64,000 nt of DNA from Actinomycetota bacterium (GTDB lineage Bacteria; Actinomycetota; Thermoleophilia; Solirubrobacterales; 70-9): positions 82,583-146,582 of the forward strand of contig VAYN01000005.1 in NCBI GenBank assembly GCA_005885405.1. Direction: 5' to 3'. Positions 18,888 to 30,796 of the stretch are shown here, piece after piece. The position numbers were made by a program, and so were the translations under genes. The notes under the pieces were generated by a model, which saw only the letters and a program-made list of their open reading frames with translations, was not told the origin of the DNA and made no database searches. Every line of letters begins with the position of its first letter. Within the stretch, counting starts at the first letter, position 1.

Positions 18888-21442
18888 CTAGCTCAGCTCG
18901 GCGAGTTCGGTGCGGTAGCGCTCCAGCTTCCCCCGCTCCTCCTCGACCACCTCGGCCGGCGCCTTCTCGACGAAGCCCTCGTTGCCGAGTTTGCGCTCGC
19001 CGCGCTCGACCTCCGACCGCAGCTCGGCGCGGCGCTTCTCGAGGCGCTCGGCAACCGCCGCGGCGTCGAGCTGGTCGGAGTCGAGCACCCGCACCGGGCC
19101 GATCGAGGCGACCGGCTCGGCGCCGATGCCGTCGAACTCGACCCGGGAGAGGCGGGAGACAAAGGGGGGCGGCTCGACCCCGTCGATCACCGCCGCCAGC
19201 TTCGCCCCGGCGGGGACGCCGGCGAGATCGCGCCAGGCGCGCAGCCGCTGGGTCAGCCTGATGCCGCTCTCGACGTCGGTTTCGGCGGCCTCGTCGAAGA
19301 GCGACTCGTCGGCCTGCGGGAAAGCGTGGACGGTGAGGTGTCCTTGGCGCGAGGGATGGAAGTTCCAGATCTCCTCAGTGACGAAGGGCATCGTCGGGTG
19401 CAGCAGCGCCAGCACCCGCTCGAGCGCGTAGAGGAGCGTCGCCGAGACCTCCTCCTCGCCGTCGTAGAGGCGCGGCTTGGCGATCTCCAGGTACCAGTCG
19501 CAGAGGTCGCGCCAGAAGAACGAGTAAGCCTCCTGCACCGGTCGTAGGTCTCGAGCTTCTCGGTCACCGAGGCGATCGTCCGCTCCAGCCGCGAGAGGAT
19601 CCAGCGGTCCTCGACGCAGGTCGGCCGCGGCGCCGCCTCGACCTCAACCGTGTTGAGGAGGATCAGCCGGCTCGCGTTCCAGAGCTTGTTGGCGAGGTCG
19701 CGTCCCTGCTGCACCTTGGCGTCAGAGAAGCGGACGTCCTGGGTCGAGGACATCGCCAGCAGGCCGAAGCGCAGCGCGTCGGCGCCGTGGACGTCGATTT
19801 CCTCCAGCGGGTCGATTCCGGTGCCGAGGCTCTTCGACATCCGCCGCCCGTCGCGGGCCTGGATCACCGAGTGGACGTAGACGTCGCGGAAGGGGATCGC
19901 GCCCGGGAACTCGATCCCAGTCATGATCATCCGCGCCACCCAGAGGAAGAGGATCTCCCGCGCCGTGGTCAGGAAGCTGGTCGGGTAGAAGGCGCGCAGC
20001 TCCGGGGTGTCGTCGGGCCAGCCGAGGGTCGCGAACGGCCAGATCGCCGAGCTGAACCAGGTGTCGAGGACGTCCTCCTCCTGGCGCAGCTCGCCGCCGC
20101 AGGAGCCGCAGCGCTCGGGCACCGCCGCCGGATCCTCGGCGACGTAGACCTCCCCGCAGGCGTCGCAATACCAGACCGGGATCCGGTGGCCCCACCAGAG
20201 CTGACGGGAGATGCACCAGGGCCGGATCTCCCCCATCCAGTCGAGGTAGACGCGCTTCCACTGCGACGGCGTGATGTGGACCTCGTCGCGTTCGACCACC
20301 TCGATCGCCGGCTGCGCCAGCTCGTCCATGCGGCAGAACCACTGCAGCGAGATCAACGGCTCGATCCGCTCGCCGGAGCGGTGCGAGAAGGGGACCGAGT
20401 GGGTGTAGGGCTCCTCGGCGCGGAGTCGGCCCTCGGTGCGCAGCGCCTCGACGACCGCCGCCTGCGCCTCGGCCGCCGTAAGCCCCTCGAACTTCCCCGC
20501 CTCCTCGGTCATCCGCCCGTCGGGGCCGATCACGCCGATCTCCTCGAGCCCGTGCTGGCGGCCGATCTCGAAGTCGTTGGGGTCGTGGCCGGGGGTGATC
20601 TTCAGCGCCCCGGTGCCGAACTCGACGTCAACGTGCTCGTCGGCGATGACCGGGATGCGGCGACCGACCAGGGGCAGGACCACGTGCTGTCCGACGAGGT
20701 GGCCGTAGCGCTCGTCGTCGGGGTTGACGGCGACGGCGGTGTCGGCCAGCATCGTCTCCGGCCGCACCGTGGCGACGGTCAGGACCTCGTCGGAGCCCTC
20801 GACCGGATAGTCGATTGAGTAGAGGACGTCCTCGACCTCGCGGTTCTCGACCTCGAGATCGGAGATCGCCGAGTGCGAGCCGGGATCCCAATTGACCATG
20901 TAGTTGTCGCGGTAGATGTAGCCCTTGTCGAAGAGCTGTTTGAAGACGCGGTAGACGGCCTTGACGTAGCCCTCGTCGAGGGTGAAGCGCTCGCGCTCGT
21001 AGTCGCAGGAGGCACCCAGCCGCTTGTACTGCTCGACGATCCGCGAGCCGTACTCGGCTTTCCACTCCCAAACCCGCTCGACGAAAGCCTCCCGCCCCAG
21101 ATCGTGGCGGCTCTTCCCTTCTTTCCGCAGGTCTTTCTCGACCACCGCCTGGGTCGCGATCCCGGCATGGTCGGTCCCCAGGATCCAAAGCGTGTTCTTG
21201 CCCCGCATCCGGTTCATCCGCACCAGCGCGTCCTGCATCGAGCCGTTCAGCGCATGCCCCATGTGCAGCGCCCCGGTCACGTTCGGCGGCGGGATCGCCA
21301 CCGAGAAATTCTCCACCGGCGACCCCTCCGCCTCCGGGTGAAAGTACCCCCCGTCGATCCACTCCGCAAAGACCCGAGCCTCAACCTCGGTCGGGTCGTA
21401 ACGCGTCGTGCTCTCGAGTTTTTGCCGGTCCCCCGCGCTCAC
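18888..21442 (-). pseudogene. valS: Valyl-tRNA synthetase split by a frameshift near 19538-19545
   Basis: 21442-19253 ORF carries the ValRS catalytic core (PPPNVTGALHMGHAL, GRRMSKSLGTGIDP). The anticodon-binding and C-terminal part (QEAYSFFWRDLCDWYLEIAKP...) continues in another frame (18888-19538). Either pseudogene or assembly error. Confidence 0.88.
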
Positions 21443-21461
21443 GGGGCCGAGTCTAAAGACG

Positions 21462-22748
<1,287 letters not shown>

Positions 22749-22898
22749 CGGGATCCCCTCCTAACGGGACTATCTCTTGCCTCCGGCGGCGCCCCAAAGG
22801 TTAGAGGGGGACCTGCACCGGTTCGTGAGACCGTTTACGGCATCGACCCGGCGGTCCCTTCACGTGAGCGCAGCCTTGCGTGCCGCTACCGTGGGGCG

Positions 22899-23354
22899 AT
22901 GCCCGCTGAGCTGGAGATCGCGCCGGTCGCCGTCGAGGAGTTCGAGCAGCTGCTGCCGCTGATCGCCGCCTACCAGCGCTTCTACGAAGTCAAGGACGTC
23001 GACGACCAGCGCAACCGCACCTTCTTCCGCCGCTTCGTCGCGCCCAGTGAGGACGGACTGCTGCTGGGAGCTCGCCGGGACGGTCGGTTCGTCGGCTACG
23101 CCTGCCTCTACTGGCACTTCAGCTCCCTCGAGGCCTGCGAGAGCGTGTTGATGAATGACCTGTTCGTGACCGAGGATGCCCGCGGTACGGGCGTCGGCCG
23201 CGCCCTGATCGAAGCGACCGTCGAAGTCGCCCGCGAACGCGGCGTCCCCTTCGTCGAGTGGTCGACTGCGCCCGACAACGAGACCGCGCAGCGCCTCTAC
23301 GACTCCACTGGCGCCGAGCGCACCGAGTGGTTCAGCTACGAACTACGGGTCTGA
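22899..23354 (+). CDS. GNAT-family N-acetyltransferase
   Basis: ...MNDLFVTEDARGTGVGRALIEATVEVARERGVPFVEWSTAPDNETAQRLYDSTGAER. Confidence 0.88.
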   Translation: MPAELEIAPVAVEEFEQLLPLIAAYQRFYEVKDVDDQRNRTFFRRFVAPSEDGLLLGARRDGRFVGYACLYWHFSSLEACESVLMNDLFVTEDARGTGVGRALIEATVEVARERGVPFVEWSTAPDNETAQRLYDSTGAERTEWFSYELRV

Positions 23355-23744
23355 CCGCCGTCTAGCCGGTCGATCACCCTGAAGATTGCCTCGATCAGCG
23401 CCCGCCGCTCGTCTCGATGTTCTTTCAGCTCGGCAATGATCGCCCTGGTCTCGAGACTGGATTCCTCCATCAACTTGTTCCGGCGCTCGGCCTCCCGGCG
23501 CATCACCACACTTTCCTCCTGCCACCGGGCATCTGCCTCAGCCCGCTCTTTCTCAAGCGTTGCGGTTAGCGCTTTTTGTTCCGCGGCCACCGCTTCGTGC
23601 TTCGCGATGGCCGCCTCTTGCTTCCGCGTCGCCTCCTCGACGCCCGCCCGCGCGATTTCGGTGCGCGCGGCGCATTCCGTCAAGACTGCAGACAGTTCCT
23701 TCTCGGTCACGAAAGGGATTCTGCCAGGCGTGACCGTACGCATC
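23336..23744 (-). CDS. Coiled-coil protein of unknown function
   Basis: MRTVTPGRIPFVTEKELSAVLTECAARTEIARAGVEEATRKQEAAIAKHEAVAAEQKAL...; Glu/Ala/Lys-rich heptads. Confidence 0.55.
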
Positions 23745-23788
23745 GCGCGCAGAATGAAGAAATTCTGCAACGCGTTAGCGTCAGCTCC

Positions 23789-24280
23789 GTGACTTTCTCC
23801 CTCGACCCGATCGACCGAGACGATCCGCGGGTGCGGGAGCTCTACGCCGAGTTCGTCCGCGAGGCCGACGGGCCGCTTGTCTATGACCGCGAGGGCAGCG
23901 GCATCGACCTCGACGAGGAGATCGCCGCTGGACCGCCAACCGACCTGGTGCCGCCGAACGGCATCCTCCTGCTGGCCCGGGTAGACGGCGAGCCGGCCGG
24001 CCTTGGCGGGGTCCGCCACCTCGACACCGAGGTCGCCGAGGTGAAGAGCATGTACGTCGCGCCTGCCTTCCGCGGGTCGGGGCTAGGCCGCCGCATCCTC
24101 GCCCGCCTCGACGAGATCGCGCTCGAACACGGCTGCCGCGCCGTCCGCCTCGACACCAGCGACTACCTCACCCCCGCCGTCGGCCTCTACCGCGGCGCCG
24201 GCTACCGCGAAGTCCCCGCCTACAACGAGAACCCCAAAGCCGACCTCTGGTTCGAACGCTCGCTCCAGCCGGAGGATTAG
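23789..24280 (+). CDS. GNAT-family N-acetyltransferase
   Basis: VTFSLDPIDRDDPRVRELYAEF...VKSMYVAPAFRGSGLGRRILARLDEIALEHGCRAVRLDTS; GTG start. Confidence 0.85.
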   Translation: MTFSLDPIDRDDPRVRELYAEFVREADGPLVYDREGSGIDLDEEIAAGPPTDLVPPNGILLLARVDGEPAGLGGVRHLDTEVAEVKSMYVAPAFRGSGLGRRILARLDEIALEHGCRAVRLDTSDYLTPAVGLYRGAGYREVPAYNENPKADLWFERSLQPED

Positions 24281-24792
24281 CTGTAGCGGTCCCAGCGCCG
24301 CAGCGAGGGCTCGGGGTCGACCGGCACCCCGCGGGCGTGGATCTCGAAGTGAAGGTGGCAGCCGGTACCGGCGGCGTTGCCGGTTTCACCGACCCGGCCC
24401 ACAGCCTCCCCCTCCAGCACCTCCTCCCCGCGCCGCACCTGGGCGGGCCGAACCAGGTGCGCGTAGAAGTAGCTCCGCCGCTCCCCCTCCCCGTGGATGA
24501 GCAAGTAGTTGCCGTAGAGGACAGGGTCGAACCCGCGCCCCAGGACCCGGCCGTTGCGGACCGCGACCAGCCGCGTCCCACAGCGGGCGGTGATGTCGAA
24601 CCCGTCGTGGATGCGGCCGCCGCTGCGCGGCGCGTGGTACTCCCCGATCGCCCCCCGCACTCCGTGCGGACCCTGGACCGGAAAGACGTGCCCGTAGTAA
24701 GGGACTCCGCCGTCGCGACCGGCGCTCTGCGCTGCAGACGGCGCGATCGACGCGATCAGCAGGAGGACGGCAAGGAGGAGAGTGCGCCTCAG
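24277..24792 (-). CDS. Secreted M23-family peptidase; apparent CTG start
   Basis: [23 protein letters not shown]...[20 protein letters not shown]...[15 protein letters not shown] (LytM/M23). A signal peptide (M)[24 protein letters not shown] is read only from the CTG at 24792-24790, overlapping the clpP stop. Confidence 0.85.
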   Translation of the reverse strand: MRRTLLLAVLLLIASIAPSAAQSAGRDGGVPYYGHVFPVQGPHGVRGAIGEYHAPRSGGRIHDGFDITARCGTRLVAVRNGRVLGRGFDPVLYGNYLLIHGEGERRSYFYAHLVRPAQVRRGEEVLEGEAVGRVGETGNAAGTGCHLHFEIHARGVPVDPEPSLRRWDRYS

Positions 24793-25382
24793 TGGTGCTC
24801 GATCACGCGGTCGACGATGTTGTACTCCTTCGCCTCCTCCGCGCTCATGAAGTAATCGCGTTCGGTGTCGTTGGTGACCTTCTCGAACGACTGCCCCGTG
24901 TGCTGGGCGATGATCTCGTCGAGGCGGCGGCGCACGTCGATGATCTCTTTGGCGTGGATCTCGATGTCGGTCGCCTGGCCCTGGAAGCCGGCGGAGACCT
25001 GGTGGATGAGGATCTTCGAGTTCGGCAGCGCCATCCGCTTGCCCGCGGCGCCGCCACTCAGCAGCAGCGCCCCCATGCTCATCGCGACGCCGACGCAGAT
25101 CGTCTGCACGTCGGGCTTGATGAACTGCATCGTGTCGTAGATCGCCAGACCCGCGTAGACGGAGCCGCCGGGCGAGTTGATGTAGAGGCTGACGTCCTTG
25201 TCCGGATCGTCGGACTCCAGGTGCAGGAGTTGGGCGACGATCAGGTTGGCGATGTCGTCGGTGACCGGGGTCCCGAGGAAGATGATCCGCTCGCCGAGCA
25301 GGCGCGAGTAGATGTCGAAAGCACGCTCGCCGCGCGAGGTCTGCTCGACCACCATCGGGACCAGAGGACTCATGTTTCGCAC
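24789..25382 (-). CDS. clpP: ATP-dependent Clp protease proteolytic subunit
   Basis: [57 protein letters not shown] catalytic region. Confidence 0.97.
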   Translation of the reverse strand: MRNMSPLVPMVVEQTSRGERAFDIYSRLLGERIIFLGTPVTDDIANLIVAQLLHLESDDPDKDVSLYINSPGGSVYAGLAIYDTMQFIKPDVQTICVGVAMSMGALLLSGGAAGKRMALPNSKILIHQVSAGFQGQATDIEIHAKEIIDVRRRLDEIIAQHTGQSFEKVTNDTERDYFMSAEEAKEYNIVDRVIEHH

Positions 25383-25401
25383 TCTATAGAGGGGCGCCGA
25401 C

Positions 25402-26814
25402 CTACTCGCCGCCCGGGGTCCAGAGGCCGCTGGCTTTGGCTTTGCCCTCGCCCTCCCCCTCGGGCGCCAGCAGTTTCTCCCGCGCCTCGGCTTTCTCCTG
25501 GCGCGCGTCGGCCTCCTCTTTCGGGATCGGCTTGGCGGCGTCGGCGACCAGCTCGATCGCTTTGCGGGCGCGCAGGTCCTCGCTGACCATCGCGTCGCGG
25601 CCGTTCTGGCGCAGGCGCTCCAGCAATTTCTCCGGGGTCGTGCGTTCGTGCTCGGCGCTGTGCTCGAGGGCCTCGAGCATTTCCTCCTCGGTCACCTCGA
25701 TCCCCTCGGCCTCGGCGATCGCGGTCACAACCGCCTCGCGCTTCAGCTCTTTTTCCGCATCGGGCTTCGTCTCCTCGATCAGCTCGTCGCGGGTTTTGCC
25801 CTGCATCTGCAGGAACTGGTTGGGATCCATGCCGCGTTGTGCGAGCTGGCGTTCCATCCGCTCCCAGCGTTCGGTCGCCCGCGCCGTCGCCAGCTCCTCG
25901 GGAACCTCGACCGTGGCCTCTTCGACGGCGGCGTCGATCGCGGCGACGCGGAAGTCTTCATCGGCCCGACTGCCCAGCGCCGTCCCGACTTTCTCGCGGA
26001 TGTCGGCCCGCAGCTCCTCCAGCGTGTCGAACTCGGAGGCCTCGGAGGCGAAGTCGTCGTCGAGCTCGGGCAGAACTTTCTCCCGCACCTCTTTGACCTT
26101 GACTTTGAAGACCGCCTCTTTCCCGGCCAGGTGCTCGGCTTGGTAATCCTCGGGGAAGGTGACGTTAACCTCGCGCTCCTCGCCGGCTTTGGCGCCGACG
26201 AGCTGCTCCTCGAAGCCCGGGATCAGCTGCCCGGAGCCGATCGTCACGTTCTGCTCCTCGGCCGTGCCCCCCTGGAACGGCGAGCCGTCGAGGAAGCCCT
26301 CGAAGTCGATCACCAGCAGGTCGCCCTCGGCGGCCTCGCGCTCGACCGTCTCCAGCCGGGCAAAGCCTTCGCGGACACGCTCGACCTCGGTGTCGACGAT
26401 TTCGTCGGGCACCTCTTTTTCCTCTTTGCCGACCTCGAGCCCTTTGTAGTTGCCAAGCGTGGCCTCCGGCCGCACCCCAACCTCGAACTTGAACTTGAGC
26501 GGTTCGCCCTCGTCCTCGGGGGCGGAGACCATCTCGATGCTGGGGTCGCCGATCGGCGAGACGCCGGTGTCGAGTAGGGCCTGTTCGTACCACTCCGGCA
26601 GCGCGTCGCGGATCGCCTCCTGCAGGACCGAGGCGAAGCCGAGGCGCTGGATCACCAGCGAGGGCGGCGCCTTGCCGGCGCGGAAGCCCGGCATCCGCAT
26701 TTCCTTCGCCATCGCGCGGGCGGCGCGGGAAGTGGCTTTCTCGATGTCGGCGGCGGGGACCTCCGCTTCGACCTCGACTCGGCTGTTCGGAAGCTCCTTG
26801 AAGGTGGTCTGCAT
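25402..26814 (-). CDS. tig: Trigger factor
   Basis: [27 protein letters not shown]...[23 protein letters not shown]-like middle domain; upstream of clpP. Confidence 0.94.
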   Translation of the reverse strand: MQTTFKELPNSRVEVEAEVPAADIEKATSRAARAMAKEMRMPGFRAGKAPPSLVIQRLGFASVLQEAIRDALPEWYEQALLDTGVSPIGDPSIEMVSAPEDEGEPLKFKFEVGVRPEATLGNYKGLEVGKEEKEVPDEIVDTEVERVREGFARLETVEREAAEGDLLVIDFEGFLDGSPFQGGTAEEQNVTIGSGQLIPGFEEQLVGAKAGEEREVNVTFPEDYQAEHLAGKEAVFKVKVKEVREKVLPELDDDFASEASEFDTLEELRADIREKVGTALGSRADEDFRVAAIDAAVEEATVEVPEELATARATERWERMERQLAQRGMDPNQFLQMQGKTRDELIEETKPDAEKELKREAVVTAIAEAEGIEVTEEEMLEALEHSAEHERTTPEKLLERLRQNGRDAMVSEDLRARKAIELVADAAKPIPKEEADARQEKAEAREKLLAPEGEGEGKAKASGLWTPGGE

Positions 26815-26845
26815 AGAACGGATGACCCTAGATGATTGCGACCGT

Positions 26846-26965
26846 CTACCGACGCTGGGAGAGCATCGTCCGCAAGGCGACCGCGAAGTCGATCCCGAAG
26901 GCCAGCCCGCGCCCGATCGGACCCGTCACCAGCCAGGCACGCAGGCGCTCGCCGAAGTCACTCAT
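26846..26965 (-). CDS. 39-aa small ORF in the ctaG operon
   Basis: MSDFGERLRAWLVTGPIGRGLAFGIDFAVALRTMLSQRR; start overlaps the ctaG stop region. Hand-read, below the ORF-track cutoff. Confidence 0.4.
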   Translation of the reverse strand: MSDFGERLRAWLVTGPIGRGLAFGIDFAVALRTMLSQRR

Positions 26966-27863
26966 CGCGCTCGCCGCCCGCGCCGATCAGCTGCCGCTCC
27001 AGGCGCTCGGCTTGCCCCGCCGCGACCGCCCGCTGCGCCCGTGCCTCGTCGAGCTCGACCCCGCATTCGCTCGCTAGATCAAGCAGCCGCTGCTTCTCGA
27101 TCCCTTCGCGGGAGACTTCGAAAAAGACCCAGGCGAGCAGGCCGAGGCCGAGAAAGGTCCCCTCGACCATCATCACCACCCCGGCCGTGCTCTGGTCGGC
27201 GATCGGCGTGATGTTCCAGTAGGCCTCCCCCGCCGCGTACTTCGGGTAGAGCACGCTTCCCGACCACATCAGGACGTTGCCGAGGATCGCCCCGGCAAAG
27301 CGGACGGCGACGACGTAGCCGACCTTCCAGGCGGCGTTGAACCAGCTCGGCTTCGGCAGCGGCCCGAAGATCGGCATCCACATCAGGCAGCCGAAGAAGA
27401 TGAAGCTGGTGTGCTCGAGCGCGTGCACGAAGGCGCCCCCGTAGGCGGCGTCATAGAACGCCGGGATGTGCCAGACGTAGAAGTTGACCATCCAGAGTGG
27501 GAAGGCGACGAGCGGGTGGGCGAGGATCCGCAGCCGGTCGAAGACGCGAATCGCCAGGATCGGCTGCAGCAGCGGTCCGGTCAGCCCGAGGACCAGCAGC
27601 AGGGTGGCGATGTCCCCCAGCAGCAGGTGCTCGACCATGTGGGCGATCACCAGCTCCTCGGCGATGTGGGCGATCGGGGAGACGAGGGCGATAACGATCG
27701 TCAGCAGCCCAGCGGCGAAGCAGAGCTGGCGCCAGAGCGGCACCGGCCGCCCGCGCTCGGCCAGGGTGATCGAGCGCTTCGCGTAGAGCGCGGCGGCAAC
27801 GAGCAGCGGCAGCACCTCGAGCGGGGCGAAGGCGGCGCTGACGTGGGCGAGCGGAAGGTTCAT
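26958..27863 (-). CDS. ctaG: Cytochrome c oxidase assembly protein, CtaG family
   Basis: Multi-TM protein MNLPLAHVSAAFAPLEVLPLLVAAALYAKR...EELVIAHMVEHLLLGDIATLLLVLGLTGPLLQP; start chosen at 27863. Confidence 0.85.
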   Translation of the reverse strand: MNLPLAHVSAAFAPLEVLPLLVAAALYAKRSITLAERGRPVPLWRQLCFAAGLLTIVIALVSPIAHIAEELVIAHMVEHLLLGDIATLLLVLGLTGPLLQPILAIRVFDRLRILAHPLVAFPLWMVNFYVWHIPAFYDAAYGGAFVHALEHTSFIFFGCLMWMPIFGPLPKPSWFNAAWKVGYVVAVRFAGAILGNVLMWSGSVLYPKYAAGEAYWNITPIADQSTAGVVMMVEGTFLGLGLLAWVFFEVSREGIEKQRLLDLASECGVELDEARAQRAVAAGQAERLERQLIGAGGERDE

Positions 27864-27902
27864 TGCAAATTCAGCGTAGCCCGCTGGTAGCTTGGCTCGG
27901 CC

Positions 27903-29810
27903 GTGAGCTCCCAGAACCACCGCTTTCCCCCGATCGGGAGCTACGGCTTCCTTTCCGACTGCCACACCGCCGCCCTCGTCTCCTTCAGCGGCAGCGTCGA
28001 GTGGCTCTGCTTCCCACGCTTCGACTCCCCCAGCGCCTTCGCCGCCCTGCTCGACCGCGGCGCCGGCCAGATGACCCTGCGGCCAAAGGGCGTGATCGTC
28101 CCGATCAGTCGCCGCTACGTCCCCGGCACCCTTGTGATCGAGACGACCTGGGTGACGGAGACGGGCTGGGCGGTGGTCAAGGACGCACTGACGATCGCCG
28201 ACTGGGTGACGCCGGAAGGAGGCCCGCCGGACGTGCGTGGCAGGCCAGACACCGGGCATGAGTCCGACGCCTCGCTGCTGCGGACGATCACCTGCATCGA
28301 CGGCTATGTCGAGATGGAGATGGAATGCGCCCCGCGCTTCGACTACGCCCGCGACGGCGCCAACTGGAGCGGCGGCGAGCTCGGCGAAGCGCTCGCGACC
28401 GCTAAGGACGGCACCGAGCTGCAGCTAACCAGCGACATGGAGCTGGAGCTCGACGGCGAGGTCTGCCGCGGGAGGGTGGAACTGCACGAAGACCAGTCCG
28501 GCTTCTGCGCGATCACCTGGACCGACGGCGAACTCGGCGGCCCCCGCAGCGCCCCGGAGGCGCTGGAGCGGATCGACTCAACCGAAGAGTTCTGGCGCGA
28601 ATGGCTGCGCGACGGCAACTTCCCCGACCACCCCTGGCGGATCCACCTGCAGCGCTCGGCCCTCGTCCTCAAGGGCCTCACCTACGCGCCGACCGGGGCG
28701 ATCGTCGCCGCCCCCACCACCTCGCTGCCGGAGACGCCCGGCGGCGAACGCAACTGGGACTACCGCTTCAGCTGGATCCGCGACTCGACCTTCTCCCTCT
28801 GGGCCCTGCACACGCTCGGCTTCGACCGCGAGGCGCGCGACTTCATGCGCTTCATCGTCGACGTCTGCAAGGACCGCCCGGACCTCCAGATCATGTACGG
28901 GATCGGCCACGAGCGCGACCTCTCAGAGGAGACGCTCGACCACCTCGGCGGCTACGGCGGCGCCCAGCCGGTGCGGATCGGCAACGGCGCCTTCGACCAG
29001 CGCCAGAATGACGTCTGGGGCTCCCTGCTCGACTCGCTCTACATTCACGAAAAGGCGCTGCGGGGGCGCGGCGACCAGGGCACGCGAGAACTGATCCGCT
29101 ACCAGGTCGAAGCGGCGATCAAGGCCTGGCCGCACCCCGACCAGGGGATCTGGGAGTCCCGCGGGGAGCCGCAGCACTACGTCTCCTCGAAGCTGATGAT
29201 CTGGGTCGCGGTCGACCGTGGCGCCCGCCTCGCCCGCAGCGGCGGCTTTGAGGAGCTGGCCGAGGAGTGGCAGGCGAAGGCGGACGAGTTCAAAGCCGAG
29301 ATCCTCGAGCGCGGCGTCCGCGACGGCGTTTTCCGCCAGCACTACGACACCGACGCGCTCGATGCATCGCTGCTGCTGATCCCGCTCTTCCGCTTCCTTC
29401 GCCCCGATGACCCCCGCGTTCGCGACACCGTCAACGCGATCGCCGAGGGCCTAACCGAGCACGGGCTGGTCTGTCGCTACAAGGTCGACGAGACCGACGA
29501 CGGCCTCCAAGGCCGCGAGGGCACCTTCCTGATCTGCTCGTTCTGGCTCGTCTCGGCGCTCTCGGAGATCGGCGAGCGCGCCCGCGCCCGCCGGCTCTGC
29601 GAACGGCTACTGGAGGCCGCCGGCTGGCTCGACCTCTTCGCTGAGGAGCTCGATGCCGAGTCGGGCCAGCACCTCGGAAACTTCCCGCAGGCCTTCACCC
29701 ACCTCGCCCTGATCAACGCCGTTTCCCACGTGATCGCCGACGAACGGCGCGAGGACGGTGGCTACACGGCGGTCTTCACCGAGATGGGCGGCGTCGGCGA
29801 GAACGTCTGA
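27903..29810 (+). CDS. Glycoside hydrolase family 15 (glucoamylase/trehalase-like)
   Basis: FPPIGSYGFLSDCHTAALVSFSGSVEWLCFPRFDSPSAFAALLD; ETPGGERNWDYRFSWIRDSTFSLWAL. Confidence 0.92.
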   Translation: MSSQNHRFPPIGSYGFLSDCHTAALVSFSGSVEWLCFPRFDSPSAFAALLDRGAGQMTLRPKGVIVPISRRYVPGTLVIETTWVTETGWAVVKDALTIADWVTPEGGPPDVRGRPDTGHESDASLLRTITCIDGYVEMEMECAPRFDYARDGANWSGGELGEALATAKDGTELQLTSDMELELDGEVCRGRVELHEDQSGFCAITWTDGELGGPRSAPEALERIDSTEEFWREWLRDGNFPDHPWRIHLQRSALVLKGLTYAPTGAIVAAPTTSLPETPGGERNWDYRFSWIRDSTFSLWALHTLGFDREARDFMRFIVDVCKDRPDLQIMYGIGHERDLSEETLDHLGGYGGAQPVRIGNGAFDQRQNDVWGSLLDSLYIHEKALRGRGDQGTRELIRYQVEAAIKAWPHPDQGIWESRGEPQHYVSSKLMIWVAVDRGARLARSGGFEELAEEWQAKADEFKAEILERGVRDGVFRQHYDTDALDASLLLIPLFRFLRPDDPRVRDTVNAIAEGLTEHGLVCRYKVDETDDGLQGREGTFLICSFWLVSALSEIGERARARRLCERLLEAAGWLDLFAEELDAESGQHLGNFPQAFTHLALINAVSHVIADERREDGGYTAVFTEMGGVGENV

Positions 29811-29946
29811 CGCGTTCGGCATGATTCTGTCGTAGACAAAAGATCTACAGACAACATACTTCTTCGAGCCTAAAGTGTCACGAACGGTTGAGAGTTCGGT
29901 GACGACGCTTGAACCGCCAGGAGGCCGACCAGAGACGGGAGGGACG

Positions 29947-30219
29947 ATGCAAGCGATCGCGGAGAGCAAGACGACCTGGGCAGAAGACGAAAACGTGGAG
30001 GCGGCGGTCCTGCAGCAACTGCTCGATCTCCATCCCACCCGCCTCACCCTGGCGGAGCTGGTGCGCGAGCTGGCCGGTGAGCACGCCGGTTTTGCCGAAC
30101 GGGATTCGGTCGAACGGGCGGTCCGCAACCTCTCCGCCACCGGGCTTTTACACGAAGGCGAGGGCTTCGTTGGCCCGAGCCGGGCGGCGCTGCGGTTCAG
30201 TGAGCTGCAGGACCGCTGA
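29947..30219 (+). CDS. Small predicted winged-helix-like protein
   Basis: MQAIAESKTTWAEDENVEAAVLQQLLDLHPTRLTLAELVRELAGEHAGFAERDSVERAVRNLSATGLLHEGEG. Confidence 0.55.
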   Translation: MQAIAESKTTWAEDENVEAAVLQQLLDLHPTRLTLAELVRELAGEHAGFAERDSVERAVRNLSATGLLHEGEGFVGPSRAALRFSELQDR

Positions 30220-30796
30220 GGATCCAGCGGAACTTCGCCCGCAGTCGCGAGCGCAACTCGCGCGCGGCTGCGGCTGCCGCCGGGTCTTCCTCACCCCCAG
30301 CGCTGACCAGGATTACTTCCGCGGCGGGGAAGCTGCCGAGCTGGTCTTCGACCGCCTGGACGACGTCTTCGTCGCCCACCCGCGCCTCGGCCTCGACCCC
30401 GGCAGCCGCTAGTGAAGCAACGCTGATCACCAGCCGGCGCTGAGCGTCTCGCCGCGCCGCCTCGACATCAGAAGCCCAGCGATCGAGGAAGCCGATCCGC
30501 GCCGGCGCCAGGACCATCACCTCGGAGGCGCCGTTGGTGCGGACGACGGCAGCGACCTCCTCGACCGCAGCCGTGTCCTCGAGCGGATCGCCGACGACGA
30601 CGAGCACGCGCCGGACGTCGGCGCCATCCTCGCCTCCGATTGTCCCTCGCGGTTGCTGGTTAGCCGCAACCGCGACGATTGCGACAGCTGCCAATGCCCC
30701 CGCCGCCATCCCGAGGGCGGGACCCACGGTGACGAAGGAGACGGCGATCGGGACGGCGATCGCAGCGACGACGAGGGGGATCTTCCAAGGAGTCAC
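30197..30796 (-). CDS. Two-TM protein with universal-stress-protein-like domain
   Basis: N-terminal TMs (VTPWKIPLVVAAIAVPIAVSFVTVGPALGMAAGALAAVAIVAVAANQQ) then Rossmann-like VRRVLVVVGDPLEDTAAVEEVAAVVRTNGASEVMVLAPAR; GTG start. Confidence 0.6.
   Translation of the reverse strand: MTPWKIPLVVAAIAVPIAVSFVTVGPALGMAAGALAAVAIVAVAANQQPRGTIGGEDGADVRRVLVVVGDPLEDTAAVEEVAAVVRTNGASEVMVLAPARIGFLDRWASDVEAARRDAQRRLVISVASLAAAGVEAEARVGDEDVVQAVEDQLGSFPAAEVILVSAGGEEDPAAAAAARELRSRLRAKFRWILSGPAAH

Noticed and set aside
17658-19547. 629-aa plus-strand ORF opposite folC/valS
   Set aside because: Antisense shadow ORF in high-GC DNA; Arg/Gly/Asp-rich with no recognisable motif, while the opposite strand encodes FolC and ValRS.
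19530-19552. Programmed frameshift in valS
   Set aside because: No slippery heptamer or stimulatory structure seen, and residues are missing as well as the frame shifting; indel or assembly error fits better.
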